Assembly (NCBI RefSeq): GCF_900114605.1
Contig: NZ_FOTP01000006.1
Location: 62,001 to 126,000 of the forward strand
Length of the DNA stretch: 64,000 nt
Direction of reading: 5' to 3'
Source: Bradyrhizobium sp. NFR13
GTDB lineage: Bacteria; Pseudomonadota; Alphaproteobacteria; Rhizobiales; Xanthobacteraceae
In this document: positions 1-8,551 of the stretch, in pieces
Layout of the letters: every line of letters begins with the position of its first letter
Position numbering within the stretch: the first letter of the stretch is position 1
Notes under the pieces: generated by a model
The model's database searches: none
What the model was told of the DNA's origin: nothing
The model's input: only the letters and a program-made list of their open reading frames with translations
Position numbers and translations under genes: made by a program

Positions 1-1463
1 AAGCTCAGGCCCGCCGCACCGGCGCCCAGACCGCCATTCGATGCAACCGACAATGTACCGCCGTTAATGGACCATGGCGTGGCATTCGAGGTGGTACCAA
101 TCAGGGTCCAGGTTGCGGCCCCCAGCTTTTCGAACGAAGCGAAGCCGCGATATTGCCCGGATGCGCCGACCTCCGAGATGTCGAATGAAGCATCATTCGT
201 CCCGCCGAAGGCGAGCGTTCCGCTGGCGCCTGCGCCTGTATCGACGACAACATTGCCGGTGATTGCGGAATAGGTCCTGCCAGCATTCGTGGCTTGCAGT
301 TCAAGCCGGTTCACGCCGCCGCTGAACAATATCGCGTTGGCTCGCGCGCCGGCGCCGACATCCGCCAAACCGCCACTGATCGACCCGGCATTGATGACCG
401 ACAGATCCGAACCTGAAATGCCGATCCCGCCGAGGCCAGCGGCGCCCGTCGTCGAAGTGTTATAAATGGATCCGCCTGCACCGCCGTTGCCGCCCAAAAT
501 AGTCCCGCTGTTGAAGATGGTGTTGCCCGATCCGTGGATGGCATCTCCACCCGCCCCTCCGGAACTGGCGGGCGCGTCGTATGAGCTGCCGCCTCTTCCG
601 CCCGCACCGCCAACAATCGTGCCGGCCGAATTGATGACCTGGCCAGAGCCCAGCACCCCGGCTCCCCCAGCTCCTCCATCCCCTCCCGCGATTGTGGACC
701 CCTGCATAGCCCCTCCCCAACCGCCGCCGATCCCTCCCGCTCCACCTGCAAGGGTGCCAGACAACAGATCGAGACGAGAGTCGGCGGCGGTGAAGCCGAC
801 GCCTGCACCTCCGCCGCCTCCAAACCCGCCGCCGATATTCGTAACTGCGTTAAGAGACGCCGGACCAGACCCATTACCGCCCGCCCCCCCGCCGATTGCA
901 CCGGATGTTCCGATATCGACTACGATCGCGCCTGCTCCGGTCGCAAGTATGCCGTAACCGCCGGCGCCGCCACCGCCACCGCCACCCTCTAATGCCAATC
1001 CGCCGCGGCCACCGGCACCTCCGGCGAAGGAGCTGTTAACATTCACAGGCCCGCCGGCAGTCGCCAAGCCGCTTCCGCCGCCGCCACCGCCACTGCCGCT
1101 CTGGCCCGGGCCCGCGGAACCGTTGCCGTTTCCACCATTACCACCGTTGCTGAAGTGCCCGTCTACGCCAGCCGCGCCGCCGGCTGAGCCGGAGGATGAG
1201 ATGCCGCCAGCTTGACCAGCTCCGCCTCCTCCTCCGCCGCCGCCTCCGGTTCCGCCGCTGCCTGGACTTCCAGCCATAAAGGGCCCGCCGCCTGCACCGC
1301 CCGACTGGGCGCCGCTGCCAAATCCGCCATTGCCTCCGGACTGAGCGGCAGCGAGTTGAGGCGCAATAAGGACAAGGGTAGCAACGGTGTGAGCAATTCC
1401 GCGCATGTGCGAATGTCGCATGTTCTTTGTAATGAAACGTAGGCTCTGCACGGCCGCGGTCAT
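1..1463 (-). CDS. Autotransporter / glycine-rich adhesin, N-terminal part
   Basis: This frame is open from a start at 1463 to the window edge, so about 487 residues are visible and the C-terminus is missing. Residues 1-40 look like a signal peptide: a basic N-region, a hydrophobic stretch and an Ala-Ala-Ala-Gln cleavage site. An in-frame ATG at 1421 gives a shorter, ordinary signal and may be the true start; neither has a strong SD. Residues 41 to about 330 are extremely rich in Gly, Ser, Ala and Asn. The last 100 residues turn into beta-strand motifs such as WTLIGTTSNATPWSINGGTL, typical of autotransporter-associated beta-strand (PATR) repeats. I infer a type V secreted surface adhesin whose beta-barrel lies beyond the window. 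The proline-rich opposite-strand frame is a shadow of this glycine-rich gene. Confidence 0.75.
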   Translation of the reverse strand, partial: MTAAVQSLRFITKNMRHSHMRGIAHTVATLVLIAPQLAAAQSGGNGGFGSGAQSGGAGGGPFMAGSPGSGGTGGGGGGGGGAGQAGGISSSGSAGGAAGVDGHFSNGGNGGNGNGSAGPGQSGSGGGGGGSGLATAGGPVNVNSSFAGGAGGRGGLALEGGGGGGGAGGYGILATGAGAIVVDIGTSGAIGGGAGGNGSGPASLNAVTNIGGGFGGGGGAGVGFTAADSRLDLLSGTLAGGAGGIGGGWGGAMQGSTIAGGDGGAGGAGVLGSGQVINSAGTIVGGAGGRGGSSYDAPASSGGAGGDAIHGSGNTIFNSGTILGGNGGAGGSIYNTSTTGAAGLGGIGISGSDLSVINAGSISGGLADVGAGARANAILFSGGVNRLELQATNAGRTYSAITGNVVVDTGAGASGTLAFGGTNDASFDISEVGASGQYRGFASFEKLGAATWTLIGTTSNATPWSINGGTLSVASNGGLGAGAAGLS

Positions 1464-1623
1464 GTTGAATACGTCAATGTTAAGTGGCTCGGCGGAGTCG
1501 GAAGCATGGAAACGCGTGAGAAGTCCCTGCTCGCGTAAACCTGCGAGAAAGCCGCATTGGATTAATCGGTTTTTCGTACAGATGCCGGAAACGGCGAAGT
1601 CCAAACTTTGCAGGGATCGCACG

Positions 1624-2580
1624 ATGAACCACGGTATCGAGCCAGCTTGTAACTCCGGGCGCCTTCATCCCGCGGTGGATGCTTATGCGGAATCGCTGGT
1701 TTGGTCCCGAGCCGGAGATCTGCTCCGCCTCGCATCGTTCCGTCCCGCTTTGCACGCCTATTGCAGGACAATGATGCAGCCGCCGGAGATGGCCTGGCCG
1801 GCGGACAAGTTCTTCGGGCAGAAGCTGCGCTATCTCGTGTCCTATGCCTTGATCGGTCAAGATGCCCGTTGGCGGAGGAGCGAAGGAGAGCTGCCGACGC
1901 TGTCCTCGCTTCAACGGGCGGCCCACGCGAGCGCCCGACAGGTGTCTAATCTCGTCGCATCGCTGAAGCTAGGCGGATATGTCGTCGCAATCCGCTCATC
2001 TCACGATCGGCGCGTGGTCCGGCTGCAGCCTACGACGGCGCTTTTCCTGGAAATTGCTCGCTCCCCACTGACGTTTCTGGAAGCCTCCGAGGTCATTGAT
2101 CCCCCGCGACGACCGCTCGCCGCGCATCTGCGCGCCGAAGGCGCCATGCTTGGCGACTGGCTCGGCTATTCCTACGATCTGTTCGTTCAGCAAGACCTAT
2201 ACTTTTCGCCTTTCGTGAACATTGTTCGGCTGACTGAACAGGATTGCGGTTACCCGGTTCTCGCGGCCGTGCTGAGCGCGCATTATGGCCGCGGCATTGA
2301 TAACGCTGAACCGGTGCTGCTTTCCTACGGCGCCTTGGCAGAACGCTTCCGCCTTTCACGCCAGCATATAGGCAACATCTTCAGTGAGGCCGAGGGACGC
2401 GGCTGCTTTGCAGTCGATCCCGGCGGCCGCGCAGTGACGGTCATGCCCGACTTTCTGTGGGAGTTTGAAACCTGGGCCGCAGGTCAAATCGCCTTGTATC
2501 GCTTGATCGCAGAGCAAGTCAGCCAGGATCAATGCGGTCAGGCGATTGATGCTTTACACCGTAGTGCCGCCACAAGTTGA
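1624..2580 (+). CDS. Putative transcriptional regulator with two helix-turn-helix segments
   Basis: This is a 318-residue protein starting at ATG 1624, preceded by an AGGGA Shine-Dalgarno-like sequence; longer in-frame starts upstream lack one. Residues about 88-137 (around LPTLSSLQRAAHASARQVSN) look like a MarR-type winged helix, with the DRR wing before a beta strand. Residues about 233-263 (around YGALAERFRLSRQHIGNIF) form a second helix-turn-helix. I do not recognise the family by name. The gene is divergent from the autotransporter, with 160 bases between the starts, so it may control that gene; this is inference from position. No membrane segment is visible and it should be cytoplasmic. 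Confidence 0.6.
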   Translation: MNHGIEPACNSGRLHPAVDAYAESLVWSRAGDLLRLASFRPALHAYCRTMMQPPEMAWPADKFFGQKLRYLVSYALIGQDARWRRSEGELPTLSSLQRAAHASARQVSNLVASLKLGGYVVAIRSSHDRRVVRLQPTTALFLEIARSPLTFLEASEVIDPPRRPLAAHLRAEGAMLGDWLGYSYDLFVQQDLYFSPFVNIVRLTEQDCGYPVLAAVLSAHYGRGIDNAEPVLLSYGALAERFRLSRQHIGNIFSEAEGRGCFAVDPGGRAVTVMPDFLWEFETWAAGQIALYRLIAEQVSQDQCGQAIDALHRSAATS

Positions 2581-2765
2581 CCTTGTCGCGTTGCCTGGAA
2601 GTGGGATGCTAGCGGGTCGGGACTAGAGATGGGCTCTCTCGTTGCGGCGCGGAAATCGTCCATCCCCTAGCTGATAAGCTGGCATGTAGCATCCGCTCCG
2701 GGATTACGAAGCAACTATTCGCGCTCCTTAGCGTTGCAGACGCCTGAGCAACGTAGGAGGACGAA

Positions 2766-3005
2766 ATGGTCAACGCGTCACAAATCAGAGAGCATATGGA
2801 TGTCATCTCGTCCGATAAAAAGGTGGTCGGCAAGGTCGATCACCTGGATGGCGCGCATAAAATAAAGCTTACCAAACAGAGTTCACCAGACGGACAGCAC
2901 CATCACTTCATCCCCGTCGATTGGATCGACCACATCGATCAGCACGTCCACCTGAGCAAATCAGGTGTGGAAGTGACGGCGCACTGGGAACACGGGCAGA
3001 GCTAG
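2766..3005 (+). CDS. DUF2171 domain protein
   Basis: A 79-residue protein with a strong SD (GTAGGAGG) just before its ATG. The sequence fits the DUF2171 family: an N-terminal 'V.AS.I.EHM.VI.SDG.KVG.VD' segment, then a lysine-containing strand, a His-rich stretch (GQHHHFIPVDWID) and a terminal strand. These proteins resemble PRC-barrel folds and their role is not established. It stands alone between the regulator and the PAS/kinase genes, with no obvious operon partner. The assignment to the family is confident and the function is unknown. Confidence 0.8.
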   Translation: MVNASQIREHMDVISSDKKVVGKVDHLDGAHKIKLTKQSSPDGQHHHFIPVDWIDHIDQHVHLSKSGVEVTAHWEHGQS

Positions 3006-3028
3006 CCTGCCGGTTTGTGTGGGAAACG

Positions 3029-3616
3029 CTACGAACGGAGCATTAAAGCGTCGGCCTGTTCTTCATACTCGTCAGCCAAAGCGCTTAGCGACGCGGCCGC
3101 TTGCTGATCATCAATAGCCGCCGCTAACCGCCGACACCGACGCGCCTGGTCTCTAAGAGCGGCGGCCCGCTTGTGGACGGTTACGTCCAAAAGCAGATTG
3201 ACGGCGCACGTTACGTTGCCGCGACGGTCAAATAACGGTGTCGGAAATGGCACGAAGTTTATGCGCGTACCGTCGGGACGTTCCGCGACGGCAGCGACGC
3301 CGCGAATAGCGGTTCCAGTTAAAATCGCGTCGGCCATGGGGCACTTATCGTGCGGGAGAAACGCGCCTTCGTTCGTATATAACTTCCATGTGACGCACCA
3401 TCGGTCTTCACCCAAAGTCGGGGTTCGTCCGGCGAGCGTGACGCAGGCTGGATTATAGTAAGTGATCATACCTTCTGCATCGGTGACATATATAGGAGCC
3501 GTAAGCTCGCCGAGCCCTTTGTATGATGGCTGATGCCCAGTCTCCAATATGTGAACGGCCTCGGCAAGCATGCTTTCAGCCGCATCAAACATCAGAGCCA
3601 TGGGGGTCGTCTTCAT
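3029..3616 (-). CDS. PAS domain sensor protein
   Basis: A 195-residue soluble protein with one PAS domain, roughly residues 38-150. The conserved alphaproteobacterial pattern is clear: PIYVTDAEGMITYYNPAC, GRTPTLGEDRWCVTWKLY, PHDKCPMA, AERPDGTRINFVPFPTPL, then a closing strand leading to DVTVHKR. After it comes a helical tail (about 155-195) with a heptad-like pattern that may dimerise. There is no kinase, HTH or cyclase output, so it probably passes a signal by protein contact. It lies 77 bases downstream of the hybrid kinase on the same strand and may work with it, though this is inference. Confidence 0.75.
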   Translation of the reverse strand: MKTTPMALMFDAAESMLAEAVHILETGHQPSYKGLGELTAPIYVTDAEGMITYYNPACVTLAGRTPTLGEDRWCVTWKLYTNEGAFLPHDKCPMADAILTGTAIRGVAAVAERPDGTRINFVPFPTPLFDRRGNVTCAVNLLLDVTVHKRAAALRDQARRCRRLAAAIDDQQAAASLSALADEYEEQADALMLRS

Positions 3617-3693
3617 CTGCCAAAATCCATGTAGTCTTGCCGCATCCGATTGAGTTAATACTCCGGACGATCCCTAAGTGACCGTTAAGATGC

Positions 3694-5910
3694 CTAATGG
3701 TCATCACTCCCAGTGGGAGCATCCAATACGTCTCGCACCTTGACAGCAAGTTCGCTCAGCGTGAAAGGCTTGGTTAGGAGATTTACGCCTCTGTCGAGAC
3801 GCCCCTGATGAACGATCGCATTGCGGGCATAGCCGGTCGTGAAAAGAACCTTCAACCCAGGGCGAATACTCAGCGCCTGACTACTCACTTGAGCTCCCGT
3901 CAGACCGCCCGGTAATACAACATCTGAAAACAACAAATCGACCCGGGGCTGCCTCTCCAGTAGCCTTAGAGCGGACGGCCCGTCGTGTGCTTCGATGACT
4001 CGGTATCCGAGCTCCCGCAGACTCTCGACGGAATAAGCGCGAACATCATCATCATCCTCAAGGACAAGGATGGTTTCCTCAGTAGAGCCTTCCGGAGGCA
4101 GCAGATTTGCGTCCACCGGTTCACTATCGGTTTCGGACAGGAAGCGGGGCAGATAGAGCTTAACCGTTGTGCCTTGCCCTACTTCTGAGTAGATTTTGAC
4201 ATGCCCACCACTTTGCTTGACGAAGCCGTAGACTTGGCTGAGTCCAAGACCAGTGCCCTTGCCTACCGGCTTGGTTGTGAAAAAGGGCTCGAACACTTGA
4301 TTAAGAGTCGTGGCTGGCATCCCGACGCCCGTGTCCGAGATACAGATCGCGACGTATTGTCCCGCCTGAACCTCAGCGTGATTTGCAGCATACACTTCAT
4401 CCAAGTGAGCGTTCGATGTTTCGATAGTGAGCTTCCCGCCGTCTAGCATGGCGTCTCGCGCGTTGACCGCCAGATTCAAAAGCGCCGCCTCCAGCTCGTT
4501 GCCATCGACCTCAACTCGCCAGAGTCCACTTCCTAAGACCGTTTCGATTGCTATCGGCTCTCCTAGCGACCGATGCATAAGTTCCGCAGTGTTTTGTACG
4601 AGAGAGTTAACATTGACCGGCTTTGGATCGAGCGGTTGACGCCGGGAAAATGCCAGAAGGCGCTGGGTTAGAGCGGCCGCCCGGCGAGCGCCGTTCATTG
4701 CCTGGGTGGCGGCGCGCTGCAAACGCGCTGAGTCCGCGGGTAAGTGACGGAGAAGGGCCTCGAGGTTTCCGACAATAACCTGCAGCAAATTATTGAAGTC
4801 GTGTGCTATGCCTCCGGTCAGCTGGCCCACAGCTTCCATCTTTTGCGATTGGCGGAGCGCTTCGTCTTTTGCATGGAGCTGTTCGGTTCGTTCGATGACC
4901 TGCTGTTCCAACGTCGCGTTTAAGACGCGCAACTCCTCTTCAGCTCGCTTGCGCTCCGATAACTCCCGTAGCGCCGATTGGGCCAAGCGCACATTGTCAA
5001 TCGCGACCGCGGCCTCCGCAGCTAACCCAGCAAGGCCCCGCTCCGAGCGTTCTGTGAAGACGCCGGTCTTTGCATGGCCAAAAAAAAGGCCGCCTAATAC
5101 TTCACCCGTCCGTGACCTTACAGGCACCGCGAGATAACTGCGAACGGGCAGATGGCCTTCCGGCATGCCGCTACGCGGGGCGTTGTGTCCGTAACGTGGG
5201 TCTTTCGTTATGTCGTTGGAGCGCACGATGCCATCGCCATTGAATGTCGGCGCGAACACTTGCGTGTTGCGCGGCATCGGGAACCTGGAGAAGGCTTCGA
5301 GCGGAGCCCCGGACAGGGTATACAGCGTATAACTTTCGCCGCTGTTATCGACGAGATTGTAGAAAAACGCTCCGAATTCGGCACCGGTTAACGCCACGCC
5401 TTCATCTGTAACGATTTGCACAAGCCGCGTTAGGTCATTTTCGGCCGCCAGCGCCGAACCGGCGCGATTGAGAATCTCGAGAGCCTGACGTTCATCTGCG
5501 GCATTTTGCTCGGCGGTGCGCTGGGCGGTCCTATCCCGGACTACTTTCGTAAATCCGATGACCGCCCCCTCGCCGTCGCGAATTGGCGACATCTCACCGG
5601 CGGCCCACATTCGAGTGCCATTCTTACGAATGCGCCATCCTTCATCTCCCCCGCCGCGCCCATAGATCAGGGCGTCATGCATTTCCTTGGCGAGTAGACC
5701 ACGCTCTTGATCTTCGGGAGTAAATAGTCGGTCGAGCTTTTGCCCGAACATTTCTGTTTCAGACCAACCGAAAAGGCGCTCAGCACCCAAGCTCCAGAAA
5801 TTTATGTTCCCAGAGGAATCGGCGCTGATGATGGCCGTGTCAGTGGCACCATTGATAATCTGACGAAGATGTGAAGCGGATATTGGCGCACGGCCAAACG
5901 GCTTTGGCAT
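3694..5910 (-). CDS. PAS-GAF hybrid sensor histidine kinase with receiver domain
   Basis: Counted from ATG 5910 (738 residues): PAS at about 12-130, GAF at about 145-310, a coiled linker at 310-358, then HisKA with the phosphoacceptor H370 in GGIAHDFNN. HATPase follows with the N box (N483), DTGVGM and GKGTGLGL, and a C-terminal receiver ends the protein with phosphoacceptor D663 in LLFSDVVLP. No membrane segment is seen, so this is a cytoplasmic sensor. The GAF domain may bind a small ligand or chromophore; no specific ligand residue can be claimed. A GTG at 6030 would add 40 residues of unconvincing sequence. The HK type is common in Bradyrhizobium relatives and often lacks a linked regulator, with the receiver acting in a phosphorelay. 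Confidence 0.85.
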   Translation of the reverse strand: MPKPFGRAPISASHLRQIINGATDTAIISADSSGNINFWSLGAERLFGWSETEMFGQKLDRLFTPEDQERGLLAKEMHDALIYGRGGGDEGWRIRKNGTRMWAAGEMSPIRDGEGAVIGFTKVVRDRTAQRTAEQNAADERQALEILNRAGSALAAENDLTRLVQIVTDEGVALTGAEFGAFFYNLVDNSGESYTLYTLSGAPLEAFSRFPMPRNTQVFAPTFNGDGIVRSNDITKDPRYGHNAPRSGMPEGHLPVRSYLAVPVRSRTGEVLGGLFFGHAKTGVFTERSERGLAGLAAEAAVAIDNVRLAQSALRELSERKRAEEELRVLNATLEQQVIERTEQLHAKDEALRQSQKMEAVGQLTGGIAHDFNNLLQVIVGNLEALLRHLPADSARLQRAATQAMNGARRAAALTQRLLAFSRRQPLDPKPVNVNSLVQNTAELMHRSLGEPIAIETVLGSGLWRVEVDGNELEAALLNLAVNARDAMLDGGKLTIETSNAHLDEVYAANHAEVQAGQYVAICISDTGVGMPATTLNQVFEPFFTTKPVGKGTGLGLSQVYGFVKQSGGHVKIYSEVGQGTTVKLYLPRFLSETDSEPVDANLLPPEGSTEETILVLEDDDDVRAYSVESLRELGYRVIEAHDGPSALRLLERQPRVDLLFSDVVLPGGLTGAQVSSQALSIRPGLKVLFTTGYARNAIVHQGRLDRGVNLLTKPFTLSELAVKVRDVLDAPTGSDDH

Positions 5911-6162
5911 ATACCTATCGCAAGTTAAGGGGATGAAATTGGGGCTTAGCTTGTCTCGACCGACAGAATTAAGGTTTAGATCAAGCCCCGAGTACCAAAT
6001 AGGTTCCAGCTCGCTTTGCGGCGGGATCACCGCGAACCGTCCGGTCCGGACCGCACCTGCATGGGGCGAGTATTGAAGAAGTCATTATGCCGATAGAACT
6101 CACCGGCAACCGTGCTGGCCTATCAAGCGATCGACTCGCGTTGGGATCTTACGCGTCTCACC

Positions 6163-7212
6163 TTAGGCGTTCGCCAGAACGTTGCTCATAAGCCCGCTGA
6201 CCGCCTTCTGCTTTACCTGATCCATGGTGCATTGGTCCGGCCGTTTGTCCGGCCGCCATCTGAGGATTGATGTACCGTGCCGAAATCGTCCTGCGGTGAA
6301 GTGATCATACGAGACCTCAACGACGTATTTCGGCCTCACTGGAGTCCACTCGGACGATCGCTTCGTGGACCATCGACTGGGACCGCCCGGTGCGGTTCCC
6401 GTAAAGCTCTGCTTTTGAGCGACGTCCTCGAGTTTGGCCGTCAGCGCGGCTTTGTCTTTGGCTTTGATGGCGGAAGAGAAGCCGACGTGATGAAGTAGAC
6501 CGCCGGCATCGTAAAGACCCAACAGGATCGAACCGACGACCTTGCGGCTCGCCTGCCTCTTCTCGGAGTAGCGGAAGCCGCCGATCACACAGTCGGCGCT
6601 TCGGAATTTCTTTATCTTCTGCATGCCTTTCCGGTTGCCGGGCTGATAGGGAAGATCGAGCCGTTTCGCGATTATGCCGTCGCTGCCCCCGCCCGCCGCG
6701 CCGAGCCAGCGCTTCGCTTCCTTCAACCCGCGGCTCGCAGGCGAGAGCCGGAAAAAAGCACTTCCTTGAAATTGACGCGTCGCGAAATTCTCAAGGAGTG
6801 GCCGCCGCTTGGACAACGGCCAAGCGGCGACGTCCTTCGTGCCCTCCTTCAGGAGATCGAAAGATAGGTACAACGCAGGTGTTTTCGCGGCCAATCGTTT
6901 CACGCGGCTTGCCGCCGGATGGATGCGCTGAAGCAGTTCGTCGAACGAGAGCTGGCCTTCGACTGGCACGACGATCTCGCCATCCAGAACGAAGCTCTTG
7001 GCCTTCAGATCGAGCGCAGCGGCGACAATCTCCGGGAAATAGCGCTTCAGGTTCTGGCCGCTCTTGGAGAATATCGCGACGTCGTCGGCATCGCGCACGA
7101 GGATGCAGCGGAAGCCGTCCCACTTAGGCTCGTATTGCCACTCAGGTCCTTGCGGAATCTCGGGGACCGACCGCGCCTCCATGGCAGCGAGTGGAGCGGA
7201 CGCTTTTCTCAT
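6163..7212 (-). CDS. ATP-dependent DNA ligase (LigC/LigD-ligase type)
   Basis: A 349-residue stand-alone ligase. The adenylation motif I is EPKWDGFR with nucleophile K30. Further motifs are SKSGQNLKRYFPE, VLDGEIVV (motif III), DGIIAKR (motif IV) and the KIKKFRSADCVIGGF region (motif V), followed by an OB-fold domain with VEVSYDHFTAGRFRHGT. It has no LigD primase or phosphoesterase domain, so it matches the LigC-like ligases that serve non-homologous end joining or gap repair. The start codon overlaps (ATGA) the stop of a short ku remnant upstream, so the two once formed a Ku-ligase operon. The ligase itself looks intact. Confidence 0.85.
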   Translation of the reverse strand: MRKASAPLAAMEARSVPEIPQGPEWQYEPKWDGFRCILVRDADDVAIFSKSGQNLKRYFPEIVAAALDLKAKSFVLDGEIVVPVEGQLSFDELLQRIHPAASRVKRLAAKTPALYLSFDLLKEGTKDVAAWPLSKRRPLLENFATRQFQGSAFFRLSPASRGLKEAKRWLGAAGGGSDGIIAKRLDLPYQPGNRKGMQKIKKFRSADCVIGGFRYSEKRQASRKVVGSILLGLYDAGGLLHHVGFSSAIKAKDKAALTAKLEDVAQKQSFTGTAPGGPSRWSTKRSSEWTPVRPKYVVEVSYDHFTAGRFRHGTSILRWRPDKRPDQCTMDQVKQKAVSGLMSNVLANA

Positions 7213-7376
7213 GCGCCTTGCTCTTGCTGCCGCGCGTCGTTGACCGCTTTACCCTTCCCGTCGGCTTCGCCGGCTTCCTGCGACCGAAAATGCATCTGCT
7301 CCGTCTGCGTCGACGCGAGATACATCGCGATTGGACAGGTGACTAACGAGAATTTCAGCGAGGCACGCGGCGCCAT
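7209..7376 (-). pseudogene. ku remnant with internal deletion
   Basis: This 55-codon frame starts at ATG 7376 after a good SD (GGAGG) and opens with MAPRASLKFSLVTCPIAMYL, which matches the N-terminus of bacterial Ku. A normal Ku is about 260-300 residues. Here the Ku-like sequence stops after about 30 residues and runs into a hydrophilic tail (EAGEADGKGKAVNDARQQEQ) that could be the original C-terminal tail. The stop overlaps the ligase start as ATGA. I infer an in-frame internal deletion that removed the DNA-binding core but kept translational coupling to the ligase. It is too short for a DNA-binding ring. Confidence 0.6.
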
Positions 7377-7477
7377 TCCGAACCTCCAGATGTGAGGAAC
7401 TTCAACGGGCCCCGGAACTTTCTGTTCCTGCAGATTGCGAGGGTGCGGATGAAGAAATTGCTCAGTAGAATGCCGCG

Positions 7478-7606
7478 CCCGTTTGGCCTGGTCGTCTACA
7501 CCTCGCTCACGGCGTTACGCGTTGTTCGTGAGCTTGGCCGAATCATCGAAAGCGGGTTGCTCACGCATGATCGTCAGTGACAACAGCACCGAGTCCGAAG
7601 ATCGAG
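7478..7606 (+). mobile_element. IS3-family transposase fragment (relic)
   Basis: The plus-strand frame gives LVVYTSLTALRVVRELGRII, followed in another frame by MIVSDNSTE. Together these match the DDE integrase core of IS3-family OrfB, which reads roughly 'VADTSLSG.RVARELD.II...G.P.MIVSDNGTE'. The piece covers only the region around the second catalytic aspartate, is frameshifted, and has no inverted repeats around it. It abuts the truncated LysR gene, so an old insertion may have removed the LysR N-terminus. Family assignment is by remembered motif, so it is moderate. Confidence 0.5.
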
Positions 7607-8190
7607 CTCTATCTGCAGGAGGACTACGCTCTCGCGGTTCGTGATGCTTTACTTGCCGGCAAGATAGACTTGGGCATCATGAGCGTCGAAGCGCAGCATC
7701 CGGAGCTCGCGTCGCAAGCTCTGTTCGAGGAATCCATGTGGCTGGTTGGCACACCGGGGAACTGGACTTTCCGCGATAGCAACGCGTCACTCAGGGCCGG
7801 TGTTCTGAACGACCTTCCCCTGATCGCTGGAAGCTTCATGCACACGCTGCTGAAGAAACATGAGATACGGGGGAAGTTCCGCTCCGCGTCCTGACAGAAG
7901 CCAATTCGCTGACGCTGTGTCGAGAAGCACTTCGCGCGGGTGCCGGGTTTCTAGTGGTCCCGCCCTCGTCTGTCGACCGCGAGCTCCGTTCAGGAGAATT
8001 CGTTGGCGCACCATTGCAGGGCCTCGTCCTGACCCGCGGCCTATTTCATCACCGCGATCGTCCGCTCGGGCGCGCGGTTCTGGCCATCAAAGCGATGATC
8101 GAGGAAGAGGTCCGACAGCTTTGCCAGTCGCGTTCCGAGATCATCCGCCCCTTGAAGCGTGCCGATGCGAGTCTTGCAGGGCGAATATGA
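7592..8190 (+). pseudogene. LysR-type regulator, truncated and frameshifted
   Basis: The first frame, from about 7592, reads KIELYLQEDYALAVRDALLA then GKIDLGIM and LFEESMWLVGTPGNW, which is the LysR substrate-binding fold (periplasmic-binding type). Near 7875 the frame shifts, and the next frame continues VPLRVLTEANSLTLCREALR, AGAGFLVVPPSSVDREL and the usual C-terminal helix to a stop at 8190. The N-terminal winged helix and linker are missing, replaced by the IS3 relic. It cannot act as a DNA-binding regulator. Confidence 0.7.
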
Positions 8191-8222
8191 AAATCGAGCT
8201 CGGGCGCTCGGTAGACGAGAAG

Positions 8223-8336
8223 CTATCTTGCTTTCACCCCCTCGACGCGGCCGATCCATTCGCGCCAGCGGAGCGCGGTCGGCAAATCCGTCAGCCTGGT
8301 ATCCAGCGTGATGCTGGCTTTCTGTTGGCGTCCCAT
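8223..8336 (-). pseudogene. ScpB-like N-terminal remnant
   Basis: A 37-codon frame starting MGRQQKASITLDTRLTDLPT and continuing ALRWREWIGRVEGV before a stop. The pattern 'LP..LRWREWMGR.EAV' is that of accessory-plasmid and island ScpB-like proteins (SMC-Scp subunit B homologues) of Rhizobiales, which usually follow a DUF1403 gene. Here the protein ends where the winged-helix region should begin. The start overlaps the end of the DUF1403-like remnant closely, preserving the ancestral gene order. I recognise this from memory of the family, and the piece is short. Confidence 0.4.
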
Positions 8337-8337
8337 C

Positions 8338-8462
8338 CTACAGCCCGTAGAGGCGGAAGCTCGGCCGCCCCGTCAGTTCGCGGACGGCGCCGACCGACGC
8401 CAGCCGTTTGAACAGCCGTCGGCTGGAGCGATCGTTGGGGTCTGCCCTTCCCGCGCCGGCCC
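8338..8462 (-). pseudogene. DUF1403-like C-terminal remnant
   Basis: About 40 codons end with RRLFKRLASVGAVRELTGRP and SFRLYGL before a stop at 8338. This closely resembles the C-terminal signature I recall for DUF1403 proteins of rhizobial plasmids and islands ('RRLFERL...GAVRELSGR.SFRIYGL'). An in-frame stop lies just upstream, so the rest of the roughly 300-residue protein is gone. It sits immediately before the ScpB-like start, as in intact DUF1403-scpB pairs. Evidence is limited to this tail. Confidence 0.45.
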
Positions 8463-8551
8463 TCTAATGCTAGGAATCCCTGACTGGGCCGCGCCATCGC
8501 ATATGATGGAATGGCTCCCAAGAAGCCCGCGGCCTCGATCGAGGCGGTTAT

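Noticed and set aside
466-957. Proline-rich plus-strand open frame
   Set aside because: It is the opposite strand of the glycine-rich autotransporter; Gly codons read as Pro/Ala, and there is no SD.
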